Assembly: GCA_038030265.1 (NCBI GenBank)
Contig: CM075938.1
Location: forward strand, 43,827,189-43,891,188
Reading direction: 5' to 3'
Length of the DNA stretch: 64,000 bases
From: Corythucha ciliata
Lineage: Eukaryota > Arthropoda > Insecta > Hemiptera > Tingidae
Part shown: piece after piece, positions 1 through 12,171 of the stretch
Layout: each line of letters opens with the position of its first letter
Numbering within the stretch: position 1 is the first letter of the stretch
The notes under the pieces: model-generated
Told to the model about the DNA's origin: nothing
The model's database searches: none
The model's input: the letters and a program-made list of their open reading frames with translations, nothing else
Made by a program: the position numbers and the translations under genes

Positions 1-1760
1 ATGAGGAAGTCTTCATTATTACGAATTATTGAGAGTCCGGCAGTAAATTATAACGTATTCCTCTCAGTGATCGTTAAAGCATTAAAATACGTATACGTTA
101 GATGCCAGGTATAGCACGTGGAAGTGTAAGTTTACACACTCGGTGCACCCTATACAGATCCCTTTCTATTAGACCTAGGCCTCGCCTATTATAAACAAAT
201 TTAAATAATTATCCTATTCGTACAAATTAAAATAATTTTATCCTGACAGTTTGCGTCAATTGATACCTATTACAAACAATAATTAAAAGAATAGATGATT
301 AGTATTAAGCATAAGCGATAAAATACATCAGGTATTAAGAATGACCACTATTTTCAACGCCCGTAAACTGGGAGGAAATTGAGTATTTTTCCTCGTGTTT
401 TCATTTCTTTAGGAGTCTAAGAAAAATGTTGGCCCATATACGCGTAAAAAGTCCACATATATCAGCCACGATACATGCCTACAGTCCAGCAGAGTTTTGA
501 ATGTAACCATTTGTCTCTCTGAGAGAAAGGATATTCTGACCCAATATAATTTATTCAGCGTTTTGAACGCCGTTGTCCAGAGCTCTGTAGGAGTCAGGTG
601 GTGTTAGTCTCCCCCCCCCCCCTGCCAATCAATCGTTTTTGCTTTCGTCACCGGAGAAAAGATGCTTTTAATTTTGAACTAAGCTGTTGGCAGCTGTCAG
701 TTGTTTACAGTTGTCGTCAGTTGTTTGTTTGCGCCCTTTCGCGCCACCAAATCCCCTCCCCCCCTCTTCCGGTAATTTATTTCTTAAGGATATTTACAGG
801 AAAGATTGTTAAGCCTTAAATTTTCATTTATTTCGTAATAATATGATCCAGGACTTAGCGAGCTAAATAATTAATTTTCCTCGTTTTTTAAACGATGTAG
901 AGAGGGGCGTAATTTATTACTCCTCTATCGAGAACAGATCATTATTCTTTATGGTCCTCGGGATTACTATTTTTGCTTATTTTTCTCCCGACATGAAAAC
1001 GTGTAATTAATTACCACCCACAACAAAGGAGGGAAGGGACGTATGAACGGTTTATGTTGTTTGTGCCTGTGAGTGTCTGCAATCTAGACGAGTGAAAGAG
1101 GGACGAAAAACCTCATGAATTACCAGAATAAAATTAATCAGGAAACTCTCGAACACCGTTCATCATCAGATAATCTAGTCATCAATAAAATTGTTAACGA
1201 AATTATAGCTATCTTGAAATCGTTGCTATACATACATTCACAATCAACTGCACAAAACTGTTGCAGGCTTCGGTGTAGCATTCACCATTTCACTGTTGAA
1301 CAGAGGGGGGAATGAAGAGTTTTTCTATTCACTCATTGTTTCTAAATAGGTAAATAGTTTCAGCCAGTTCGTCTATTCAGAGGTGTCCGGAACTAAAGTG
1401 GGTAGGTCAGTGAGCCTACAAATGAAGGTATCCGTTTATTATCGTGTGACATTTCCGTTAAGAGTTAAGTTTTTGAATTCATGAACGGTGATCACTGTGG
1501 CTGCGTGAAATCAGGGACGGCGGACCCTTTGACACGGTAAAATACTATTGTGAATGAATATTACCCTCGGTCTAAAAATGATTTTTTTTAAAACAATTTA
1601 TTTATGCTGTTAATTAAAATTTTGTCAAGGTTCCTTTCCTAGAGATACGTCATCAATTAACGTGATTATTCTATCCTTTCCTTGGGTGTTTATCTCTAAA
1701 TTTTTGCTCTCTGTGAAGTGAGAGAAATAGTATGTCACCAATAATCGAAGGTAGTCTAAA
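1..1760. other. Upstream DNA of uridine phosphorylase, no gene recognised
   Basis: AT-rich sequence with no open frame resembling a known protein on either strand. The only notable simple feature is a 12-nt poly-C run at 611-622. The uridine phosphorylase promoter and 5'UTR should lie here, but I could not place a TATA box or initiator with confidence. Confidence 0.5.
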
Positions 1761-4700
1761 ATGGAAAGACAAAACGCGGTAGAATGTGATGACTATGACA
1801 TACCGTGTCCGTGTTGCGGTCTTGACGACTGCCCGTCTTGTGTTTGCGTTGCTGGTTTTAATAATGAAATTGCTGGTTTTAATAATGAAATATCCTTCCA
1901 TTCTTCTGACTCATCAGTAAGGTAAACTAAAGTTGCCAATGAGATGAAAAAGTAAAGATAGCTCATACACACCCACCAAAAAAATAATTTTTTAAAAAAA
2001 ATATTGACACAATTGTTGGAAATAACAAACGATTAAGATAGTGCCTGCGATTTTGTTTATCTTAACGGTTAGAAGGGAGAGGGTTGTCCCACAAAAGGCT
2101 TGCACCGGAACACTTCGCGAATATCTTTTAAGATGAATCAAAATTCGACTGCATCGTATGATTTGGCTGATTTCGAATTCATAAATACAAAGAAAGTTGA
2201 ACCGATTTTAGACTAATTTTATTTTTCGTGCGCGTATTTCCAGGTACGAAGATGGAACAGTTCGCCTTAAAAATCCTCACATCGAGCTTATGGACCAAGA
2301 TATTCTTTACCATCTGGCCCTGGGCAGTGGATCGCATGACCTCGTGGAAATGTTCGGCGATGTCAAGGTCAGTAATTACTCAATAACACTTATACACTTA
2401 CAATTGGAGTTCACTTATTTTCTCGCCCTTGTTACGAACGTTCTGAGACTTAAAAGCAAGAGGAAGCAATAGTCCGCACGATCGCATTGGACATAGGTGT
2501 AACTCAGGGGCGGATACAGGGAGTGGGCGATCGGGCTTAGCCCGAAGGGCCAGTGTGGCCGGAGACCCGATGCCCCCCCCCCCCAACTCTTTGACGGATC
2601 CCAGTCCTCCTGAGAAAACTGGTAACTACAGATTAATTTTTCTCGGTAATTGTCGTTACAGAATCCCAGAACTGGCCAACTGAGCATAGGTACAATGAGA
2701 CAAATGAGAAAACCCATCAAGTAGGGTTTTCTTAAAAACGGGACACCCTTCAACCCATGACTCAAGACACAAGGCTGTTTTATAGCGTTTTTCGTAAATA
2801 TCAGCCGCGCTGATTAATTAGTGATTTTTCTCAATATTGGCCGCAATTTTTGTTTTCCAACTTTTAGCTCTGGAATAGCGTTTTTTTTTTTTTTTTTTTG
2901 TTTTAATGTTTAGGCCCGAAGTTGCTTTCAGAAGCAACAGATTATTGTATTTTGCTGAATTTTAGCCTCAAGTCAGCGTTATTACTAAATTTTAGTCGTG
3001 AATTGGCGTTTTCTCTAATATAGCAGTGAGTTAGCCAATTTCTTCATTTGAATCCGCGAATGAACGTTTTTTATTTACTTTATCCGCAAATTATCCGATT
3101 TTTTTACAATTTTAGCTGTATTTATTCTTTTCAATTAAGTCCACGAAATAGGATTGTTCCAAGTTTAGCCGCTAAGTAGCACTTTTTGTCAATTTCATTA
3201 GCGAATTAGCTATTTTTCTCAATTTTTGCTGTGGGTTAGTATACCTATGTCCCAATTTCAGCAGCTAATTAGCCATTTTTCTCAATTTTAGTCGTGATTC
3301 AGCATTTTTCGAAAATTAGCAGTGAATTAGTGGCTTTTCACTTTTTTATCCGCGAATGGACGATTTTCTGCAGTTTCAGTTGCGAATTTGTCTTTTTTCT
3401 CAATTTTAGCCCCGAATTAGCTTTTTCTTATCTTATAGCCTTAGTGGGTTTTCTTGCCTTTTAGCGCTTGCAGAAATGCAAAAACTGGGCCACGTCTCAA
3501 TTTTACCAACAGCAAATTAGCGATTTTTCTTCATTTAAGGCATAAAGTGGCATATACACCGCGAATAAGCGATTTTTTCTCAATTTCGGCCTGGATGTTT
3601 CATGTAGATACCGCGAATGAAAGCTTTTGAACAGTTTTGGACACGAATACTACTAGCGATGTTTGTCAACTTTTTGCAGCGTTGGTACTTGCCTGCAAGA
3701 ATAGCATAGTAGTCCGCCTTCTCATCTTTATATCCGCTTACGGACCAAAAAAAAAAAAAAAAAACTGGGGAGCTGCCTAGCATAGCGCTTTTGTGTGATA
3801 AATCGATTATTCAGCTACACTCTTTGCTAATTACCTGCAAGTACTCCATTCTGGGTCGGATGGATTGAAAATCGTCGAAAGGAGCCAATATCGCTGTCCA
3901 ACTGCAGGCCCACATAGGGAGCCCGGGGCGATCTGGCCCCCTCGACACTCGGCGCGGTCTCGGTACGCCGCTACTAATTCACGGACAGAAGTGAGAAAAA
4001 GCGCTACTTCGCGGCTACCAGTTTCCTTAAAGCTTCCGCGGAAAGCGGATAAAGTACAGAAAAAGCGCTAATTCATGAATGAAATGGAGAAAAATGGCTC
4101 ATTAGCGGTTAAAATCAAGAAAAACATGAATTCACCGCACAAACTCCGAAAAAACGCTAAAATGGCGAAAAATCGCTAATCCGTGGCTAATTCACCGATA
4201 AAATTGAGAAGCGCTGAAGTGAGGAAAAACGCTAATTTGCTATTTAAATGGATAAAACGTCAAATTTGCCACTTCTAAAGGTAGCTTTGTGCCAGAAAGT
4301 GAAAAAATCGCTAATCCACAGCCAAATTCAGAAAAAGCTTTACGTAGTTCGCGACGAATATTGGGGAAACCTCTAATTCGTGGCTGTAATCGAAATGCAT
4401 ACAAATCTACCTAATAATTTTAGCGGCTAAAATGAGGAAAAACACTAATGTGTGGTTATAATTGTGGGTTAAGTTGAGAAAATTCGCTAATTCACAGAAA
4501 ATTGAGAAAATGGCAAGCCGAGGCTTCCGGACCATCTTTGCAAGCAATCAGCAAAAAGCGCTAATTTACGGCAAAAATTGAGAAAAATCGCTAACTCGCG
4601 GCAAAAATTGAGAAAAAACGCTAACTCGCGGCAAAAATTGAGAAAAATCGCAAATTCTGAGGCTCGTTGTGAATTGAATCCTTAATTCAAGAATTGAGGG

Positions 4701-6242
4701 GAGCGTATATATGCTAGGAGGAACACATTATCCTAAGAAAAAGACATTTACCCTGACCTACTCGGCTTGTTTTCATTTTTTGCATTTGAACTTGATTGCT
4801 GAAGTCGGAGGCTTGCAAACTTCAACTATCAGGACACCGTTCGAAAGTACACAGAACGGGGTAGTTTTACACAACTTTACCCGTTAGCGATGCATGCACT
4901 AGCAGCTGATTGATACTGTTCGCCACCCCGTATCATTGCGGACTCTTCAAATCCTCAAAGTATACATCAAAAGGATTTTTTTAAGGCACATTCGAAATTG
5001 GGCCGAATTTTACCGCTATTCTGGCTTTATTTCCTGTACTAGAGTGCCTGAGTCCTGGAATCCGAAAAAAAAAAAAAAAAAATTCGTTTCCCACCTCAGG
5101 ATTTTTTACTCAAGAATTATTAGGCTGTAGGCAAATCAAATAAAAGAGACGGCTCAAAATACAATGTCACCATCTTTACATTTTTTCGTGTTTAATTCCC
5201 CCTTTCCGAAGGGAACACAAGTGAGCGTTCCCCAAAGTCACTGGTTTCTGTCAATTTTCCCGACTCTGGAACATGCAGGGCCGTAGTCAGAGGGTTTATT
5301 CGCGTGTGTCCATGAGCAGGGCTATGCAGTAATTGAATTACATGTAATTGAATTACGTATTTCAATTACAATTAGTAATTGGTAATTTGTAATTAAAAGC
5401 ACTTTTTCGAAGTAATTTGTAATTAACAATTACCAATTACATTTCGATCTTCAGAGCCAATATTACTTCGAAAATTCAGCGGGTACTATTTCGCGCCTTA
5501 CTTGGAGCTTTTGGAGGAGTTTTTGCATGAAATTCTCTGAAACATAAGAGTTTCAAAGCAATTATGACACGAGCGATATTCTCGAGCTTGGGGTTGCCAA
5601 TTTGAAATTTGAGAAAAATGGAACAAAATTTTCAAAGTTCGAAACCCCAAACCATTGGCGTAAGTAGGAATTTGTCCCGAGGGGGGGGGGGGGTCAGATT
5701 TAAATCTCGTAAGGTTCAAAGGAGGCGGGTAATTTCACATTTTAGTCATCATTCCACCCAGCCAGCACACTGTTGAATCTGGACGTCTTGCTGGCCTCAT
5801 CATAGCCTTAATCTCTCAGTTAAGGGCGATTTTTGGACTCTACCCGCAAATTAGCGCTTTTCTCAATTTTGGCCGAGTGTATCGTTCTTCTCAATTTCAG
5901 CCGCAGATCAGTGGTTTTGCCCCACCCCCTCCTTTAGCAGCAAAGTATCGTTTTTATCCCGTGAGCGATGTTTCTTAATTATCCACGAGTTTTGGCGTTT
6001 TCCTCAATTTTAGCAGCATATTACCGAATTTTTAAAACTTTTTACCAGGGGATTGGCACTTTTCTCAGTTTTAGCTGGAAATTAACGTTTTTCTTAAGTG
6101 TTTTCCTCAATATTACCCGAAAATTAGGGGGACTTTTCACGAATTGGGATTTTTTTGCTTCACCGTACGCAATGCATGAACGATTTTTCTCAGTTTACTC
6201 GCGAATTAGCGGTTTTTTCACCTATTGCCACAAATTGTTGTT

Positions 6243-6274
<32 letters not shown>

Positions 6275-9200
6275 CAATTTCAGCCTGAAAAGTTGCCTTC
6301 AGAATCCGAAAATTGGCGTATATTCAGTTTTTCGTGCAAATAAGAATTTTTCTCAATTTCAACCGCGAATTAGCGCTTTTTTTTTACATTGTAGCGGCGA
6401 CGCGTCGTAGCGTTTCAAACCTGTGAATTAGCGAATTTTCTCAATTTCAGTCACAAATTGGCGTCTGGCGCAACTTTAGCAGTAAATTGGCGATTTTTTC
6501 CATTCATAGCCGCGAATTAGCAATTTTCTCAATTTTTAGGCTTAAAAGTAACCTTTCTGTTAATTTTGACTAGGCTGATTATTTTATTTTCTCAATATTA
6601 CCCGCAAATTAGCGGTTTGTCACATTTTACCACTTATAAATTAAAGAAATATTCGAGTAGTCACAACCCTTTTTTATCATTATTTATATTTTCGACTAGT
6701 TTCGGGGAAGCTCCCCATTCTCAAGAAACCAGCTGCCTTGACTGCTCGAACCTATAGCTGCCTTAACAGCTGCCGAAACTAGTCGAAAAAATAAATAATG
6801 ATAAAAAATGGTTGTGACTACTCGAATATTTCTTTAATTTATAATTACAATGACACAACAAAAACAAATGTTAAATCAATTACATTTTACCACCGCATTA
6901 GCAATTTTATATAACTTTTATAGATATAGAATATTGCTTCTTTTCAGTTCTAGCCGTGAATTAGCGTATTTTTTAACATTGTACTATAGGCATGCATGAA
7001 TTTGCCATTTTTCTGGATTTTAGCCACAAAAATGCCTTCGGAAGGTGCAAATTTAAATTATAAATGTACATTTTTTTTTTCAAACCAAAAAATTTACATC
7101 TATCCATGCATTTCTGTCAAAAAATCATCACTTTTAAATTATAAATTTCAGGACACTTAATTCGTGAATTAGTGATGTTTCTCAATTGTAGCTGCGAATT
7201 TTCGCTTTTTCTGAATTTTAGCAGCGTGGTAGCGTTTCCAACCCGTGCATTACCTGCCGAGTTTTGACAATTTTTCCCAAGAATTGGCGTTTGACTCAAT
7301 TTTAGCTGCAAATTAGCAATTTTTTCCATTTTTAACTGAGAATTAGCACTTTTCCCCCAATTTGAATTGAAAATTAACGTTTTTCTTAATTTTAGCTGCG
7401 CTAATTGGTGATTTTTTCAATTTTAGCCGCGAATAAGTGTTTTTTGTGTTGTAGCGCGAATTAACGTTTTTCCATAACTTTATATCTGCAAATTGCCAAT
7501 TAGCGATTTTTCCCGATTTCAGCTGTGAATTAGCGTTTTGTGCTAATTTTGCGGCTATTCAGCATCCTATTCCCTTTTTCATTCGCGAGTGGGCGATTTT
7601 ACGCCATTTCAGTTGTGAATTTGCCATTTTTTGTCCTATTTAACCTGAAAGCGTCTTTTATTTGTCATTTTTATAGCGTGTTTTCTCAACTTTAACCGAG
7701 GGGTTTGCCCAAATACAACACTTTTGCGTTGATTTCCAAAATTTATTCGTAGGATGGCCTCCATGTACCGCGAATCAGCGTTTTTTTTCTTAATTTTAGT
7801 CTGGAAGTTGCATCGCGAGACCACAAATCAGCAATTAGCGAATTAGCCAAATTAGCAAACTGTGACTATCCGGGGTTCCCCGTGACAGTTCGCAGGCCGG
7901 GATGTGGGGCAAAATTAGCCAAATTAGCAAATTTGACCCCAGACATTTCGCAACCCTACTCATGCGACGCGTTTGGCATCTTGGGGCTATGCTGTTTCTG
8001 CTTCCTATCTCAAAGATCTGTTCTGACGTTCGATTGTTGGCTGGACGCACTAAAAAAATCACAGTGAACAAGAGCAAGACGCTTGCGTGTTCCACAAATC
8101 CAGCTCTTGGGTAATTGGTAATTGAAAATGTAAATCAATTACAGTAATTGTAATTTGTAATTATTCGTGGAAGTGAAAAGTAATTGGTAATTTGTAATTA
8201 ACTATCTTTCTTGGAAGTAATTTGTAATTAATTACTCAAAAAGCTGTAATTTGCCCACCCCTGTCCATGAGGGCCCTGGGATCTCGGGGATCCTGGGAGC
8301 AACATCCAAGGCCATTATCAATTTATCACTATGGATATTAGGCACGACGTATCCTCATTTTTTGTGCGTGGGTGGGTTATGGTTATGCCCCCCCCCCCGC
8401 CACAACATTATTCGACCGAGCTCTTCTTGGAACAAAATGAAGTGTTACCAGCAAAGTGGGAAATCAGGCATTGAGGGAAATGCCTAGGCATTTTTTAAAT
8501 CGTGTTGTTAGGCATTATTATACTCACAATGCCTGAAAAAACTCAGACAATGAAATAATAAAGCAGAGTTGGGCATTGAAGGAAATGCTTATTATACGCT
8601 TCTTATTACATTATTATTAGGCACAGTGGCGGATCCAAGATTGTATCTTGGGAGGGGTTCTACCATAAATGTGATTTACTCATTTTTTTATTCTGAGTTT
8701 TAGCCGCAGAATTGCCTCTATAGGAACCGCAAATTGGAATTTTCTCAATTATAGCCATGAATTAGCCATTTTCTTCCATTTTAGCAGTGAATTAGCGGAT
8801 TTTCTCAAAATAATCCAAGAATTATCGTTAAAATCCGTTCAGCAGCGAATGACCTCTTTATCTACATTTTAGATGGGAATTAGAGCGTTTCTCAGTTTTA
8901 GCCGTGAGTTACAGTTATCGTCTATTCCAATTTTAACGTTTTTCTTCACTTCCTAGTCATGGGGATTAGCGTTTTATGTCCATTTTAGCCACGAGTTACC
9001 GGGTTTCCTCAATTTTAGTCACGAATCAGTGGATTTTCTCTGTTTGACTCTTGAATAAGGATTTTTTTATGTTGTTGTTTTTTCATTTCATTTTAGCTGC
9101 AAATTATTTCTGAATTTTAGCCGTGAATTCAACTGCGAATCACCGCTTATAATCAATTTCAGCTCCAAATTGGAGGATTTTCACGAAATCCGTTAATTAG

Positions 9201-11738
9201 CGTTTTTCTCCATTTTAGCTTTGCATTAGCGCTTTTTCTTCATTTTTGCCACGAAATAGAGTTTTTCCTCATTTTAGCCGAGAATTATTTTTCCAATTTT
9301 AGTGACTGATTATTTCTTAATTTCATGATTCTAGCCGAAAACACCGCATTTTTCAATCTTAGTTGTAAATTAGCGCATCACCTCAAATTGATCCGCGAAT
9401 TAGCGTCTTTCTCTATTTTAGCTGCTAATAAGCGCTTATTGCCAATATTTGCCACTTTTCAAAGATTTCTCTCCATTTTAGCTGCTCAATGGCGTTTTTC
9501 ATTAATTTAAGGCGGGAGTAAGCAGTTTGTCTCAGTTTTAGCCCTGAAAAAGCGCGGATTTTGTGGTTTTATCACATGTATATCCTTGAATTGTCGTTCA
9601 ATTTTTCTGTGGTTAGACTTTTTGTGGTCAGGACGTTTTGTGGTTCGAGCATTTTGTCATCAAGTGCTTTTTGTTTTTTGTGGTAAAAACTTTCTGTGGT
9701 TAGTGCATTTTTGGTTAGAGTATTTTGTGGTTGGAGCTTTCTGTTGTTGGAGATTTTTGCAGTTAGAGTTTCTTGTGGTTACAGCAGTTTCTTGTCACAT
9801 TTTAGGGTTGTTGCTTTCTGTAATTCGAGCTTTTTATGGTCATTAAGTTTATGGTTAAGTGCTGTGGTCATAAGTGCTGCTTTCTGTGATTAAATTTTAC
9901 GTACGATTTCCGGGCTCTAAAATACGAATTTCTATACCTCCTTCAAGAGGTGTAAAATGATGGGAAGGAAGGGGGTCGAACTTGGGGCTAAATTTTCACG
10001 TTGTTCTTGCATAAATGTTTTATTTCCAGTTCGTGTGTATGGGCGGCACTCCGAAAAGGATGAAGGAATTCGCAGACTACATAATGGGTGAAATTGGACA
10101 CAAACTACCCACTGGGACGACGCTCAGTGATATTAGTCAATTCTCGTACAGATATAGCATGTACAAAGTGGGACCTGTATTGTCTGTCAGCGTAAGTCAT
10201 AAGAATATTTTGACTGCTGCTGGCGATCTATTAATCAATCGTGTCACATTTCACATTTCCCCAGCACGGAATGGGACTTCCATCTGTCGGAATTCTTCTC
10301 CACGAAATGATCAAACTTATGTACCACGCCAAAGTCAGAGATCCAATATTCTTTCGCATTGGAACGAGTGGCGGGATCGGCTTGGAGGGCGGAACTGTGG
10401 TCATTTCAGAGCAGGCAGTCGATGGCCTTATGAGACCATATTACGAGCTGGTAGGTGGTGACATACTTTAATTTCCAACGAGTTTTTCACGTAAGTGAAC
10501 TTTTTGTAACTAATTTACGGGACAAATACTTTAACGTTGTAGCCTGTTTTGGGAAGGACAGTCCAACGTCCCGCTGTCCTAGACAAAAAACTAGTACGCG
10601 AGTTGAAGGCCCTTCATTTGGCAGACGATCCTTATGACACAGTTGTAGGCAAAACCATGTGCACCACAGACTTCTACGAAGGTATTAATGTACTTCCTAT
10701 TGTGCATATTAGCCGTTAGTTATTTGCAGTACATGTAACGGCGACTGATTCTAGGCTATTTCATAATTATTTTTGACTTATTATTTCTTAATAATAAGTC
10801 TTTGTAATCGTATCGCAAACGTTTTTTTTACCCCCCCCCCTCAAAATTTGTAGTTTTACGTTTCAAAGTGCGTAGAATCCAAATCTGAAATAAAAAAAAA
10901 TGTCCGTCCGTCGTCCGGGCCATATCTTGCCCTAGGATTGCTCGAAAAAAACTCGTTCTTTCGCACATAGACTCCATTTGGGGTCTAGTTGGTCCTAACA
11001 TCTGATCAGTTTGATCAAATAACTTCCTGGGGTTTTATGGGCCAAAAGCGGGTCCAAAATGGGGTTTTCAAAGGATTTGGGATCATAGGGGTGTGGGGTG
11101 TCGATTTTCGTGTAATTTCAAGCCGGATTTGACTACATCCATGAATAGTAAACCCATAAACAGTCGAAATAATAAGGCATTGTTCGATAATTCGCAGCGT
11201 TTTTCTATATTACTACACTTTTTGAGCTAAATCAAAATCACGCATGCGTCTCCTCATTCATGTTTTTCAGGTCAAGGAAGATTAGATGGAGCCTACTGCG
11301 ACTACTCAGAGAATGACAAAATGGCCTATCTCGAAAGTATCCAAAGAGTTGGTGTCGCCAATATGGAAATGGAGTCGCTCGCGTTTGCCGCTCTCACGCA
11401 TCATGCTAACATTAAAAGCGCCGTTATTTGCGTGACAATAGTTGACCGACTCAAGGGAGATCAGGTACCAGAGACAATCAGTTCACGCTCTTTTTTTTTT
11501 TTTTTTTCCTTACCTAGCTCTCTCTTGGATCATACAATGAGGATGTTCTGTTCAGATTCACGTTCCGAAAGAGGTACTCGACGAGTGGCAAGAGAGACCT
11601 CAAAAACTGGTAACGAGGTACATTAAAAAATTCCTACAAACTAAAGGGCGGTTCATGGACTCGTACTGCGGCTCACCCTGCGTCAAAAGTCCTCGCCGAT
11701 TCAAATTGGTACAGCAAGAATCGGAAAATTACGATTAA
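1761..11738 (+). CDS. UPP: Uridine phosphorylase, 7 coding exons
   Basis: Cleaves uridine reversibly with phosphate to uracil and ribose-1-phosphate in cytosolic pyrimidine salvage. Exons read by splice sites and phase: 1761-1921, 2244-2367, 10030-10191, 10265-10450, 10543-10681, 11271-11464, 11556-11738 (TAA). They join to 382 codons, against about 310 in human UPP1; the extra length is mainly at the N-terminus. Visible signatures are a phosphate-binding GGTPKR at residues 100-105, RIGTSGGIG at 180-188 (phosphate Arg and ribose Thr region), QGRLDG at 259-264 (uracil-binding Gln and Arg), NMEMES at 288-293 (ribose-binding Glu-Met-Glu) and DRLKGDQ at 316-322. No catalytic motif is missing. Exons 2-7 are secure. 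Exon 1 is inferred: its ATG follows an in-frame TAG at 1752, has a good Kozak context (A at -3, G at +4), and its AG|GTAAAC donor has the phase needed to join exon 2. It encodes an unusual Cys-rich leader. Introns 3 and 4 are short (73 and 92 bp) while intron 2 is 7662 bp of repeats. Confidence 0.9.
2505..2584 (+). mobile_element. hAT-like transposon terminus
   Basis: Begins CAGGGGCGGATACAGGG and runs into a GC-rich segment ending in a C12 run (2573-2584). The same end, in opposite orientation, occurs at 20760-20818, so this is a repeated element terminus in uridine phosphorylase intron 2. The partner end and an 8-bp duplication of the flank GTGTAACT were not found. Confidence 0.5.
2815..3600 (+). 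repeat. Degenerate TTAGC/GCGAATTAG array, forward
   Basis: Imperfect tandem units of about 29-31 bp, each a T-rich stretch, CTCAATTTTAGCC and GCGAATTAGCG. Dozens of variants, few identical. Lies in uridine phosphorylase intron 2. The T19 run at 2881-2899 is part of it. No coding potential. Confidence 0.75.
3990..4660 (-). repeat. Degenerate TTAGC/GCGAATTAG array, reverse
   Basis: The same unit as at 2815-3600 but inverted (reads as CGCTAATTCGCGGCTAAAAT on the + strand). The most regular units are at 4555-4650, where a roughly 30-bp period repeats three times almost unchanged. With the preceding block it forms a head-to-head arrangement around 3800-3980. Confidence 0.75.
5653..7850 (+). mobile_element. 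Array-bearing element copy nested in the hAT-type element
   Basis: Its left end CATTGGCGTAAGTAGG, the G13 run at 5681-5693 and the following approx. 180 bp match the left end of the element at 14245 almost base for base, and the 30-bp array follows in the same orientation. The right terminus is not recognisable, so this copy is truncated or decayed. It has itself been interrupted by the 248-bp insertion at 6634-6881 and contains a T31 run at 6244-6274. Confidence 0.7.
6634..6881. mobile_element. 248-bp hairpin insertion with 12-bp TSD
   Basis: A near-perfect inverted repeat (TTATAAATTAAAGAAATATTC at 6634 and its complement ending at 6844) inserted into the array. The 12-mer ACATTTTACCAC occurs immediately before (6622-6633) and at 6882-6893, consistent with a target-site duplication. 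The loop contains GAAACTAGTCGAAAA-type sequence. The long duplication fits a retroelement-driven insertion (for example Penelope- or LINE-mobilised) better than a classical MITE. The family is unassigned. Confidence 0.6.
8624..9560 (+). mobile_element. Array-bearing hAT-like element, 5' end only
   Basis: Begins CAGTGGCGGATCCAAG, matching the terminus of the complete copies at 40989-42865 and 60597-62135 (there as the right end), followed by the conserved TTGGGAGGGG-TTCTACCAT segment and the TTAGC/GCGAATTAG array. No right end or copy of the left flank ATTAGGCA was found, so it looks truncated. Just upstream, 8465-8615 holds diverged repeats of GGCATTGAGGGAAATGC. Confidence 0.65.
9600..9900 (+). 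repeat. Degenerate TTTTGTGGTTAGAGC array
   Basis: About 12 imperfect copies of a roughly 21-bp unit, GTTAGAGCATTTTGTG. The reverse-complement unit appears at 33180-33370. It ends 130 bp before exon 3 of uridine phosphorylase. Confidence 0.65.
10682..11270. other. Uridine phosphorylase intron 5, no feature recognised
   Basis: A 589-bp intron with a C10 run at 10831-10840 and otherwise unremarkable sequence. I found no second copy of it in the window. Confidence 0.6.
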
Positions 11739-12133
11739 ATTCGCTAACCCATAAAATATGGAATTGGATAAAATTTGTTTCTGTAGCTTTATGGTCTTTC
11801 TTAATTGATAATTAGACAATAATTGTTTTTTCGGGTTTGAGTGATTAAGGAAGAAACCCTGAAATTAATGTTAAGTGGTGTATCACTGTGATTTGCCCGT
11901 ATTCCTAAATGTACGTCATTTTTAAAAATTAACTTATTTGCTGCGGAATCCCAGTGAAAGCTTAGCGTATTTTATGAGCGTGCTACGAAATATTAATGAA
12001 AGCAAAATGGGTTTTCTTGTTTGGAAAGCAACGTTCCCTCATCTTAATTGTTGTATTAATATGAAAGTTGATTCATTTATTGTTAGACGTACATTTTTAT
12101 TGCCTTTATACAGTGCAATGAAAGGAAGATTGA

Positions 12134-12134
<1 letters not shown>

Positions 12135-12171
<37 letters not shown>
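12135..12171 (+). repeat. (AAC)n microsatellite
   Basis: About twelve uninterrupted AAC triplets, probably within the 3'UTR of uridine phosphorylase. Confidence 0.95.

Larger units (their letters stand above)
5317..8263. mobile_element. Non-autonomous hAT-type element with perfect 8-bp TSD
   Basis: Starts CAGGGCTATGCAGTAATTG and ends ATTTGCCCACCCCTG, whose reverse complement CAGGGGTGGGCAAAT is a typical hAT end. The flanking octamer TCCATGAG is duplicated exactly at 5309-5316 and 8264-8271. Both subterminal regions (5325-5450 and 8105-8245) are packed with ATTAC/GTAAT palindromic words (GTAATTGGTAATTTGTAATTA). There is no transposase frame, so the element depended on another source. A second element carrying the 30-bp array occupies its middle. 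Confidence 0.85.

Noticed and set aside
2133..2216. ATG-started frame as the first exon of uridine phosphorylase
   Set aside because: It has no donor in the phase needed to join 2244 and stops at a TAA; exon 1761-1921 fits phase, start context and donor.
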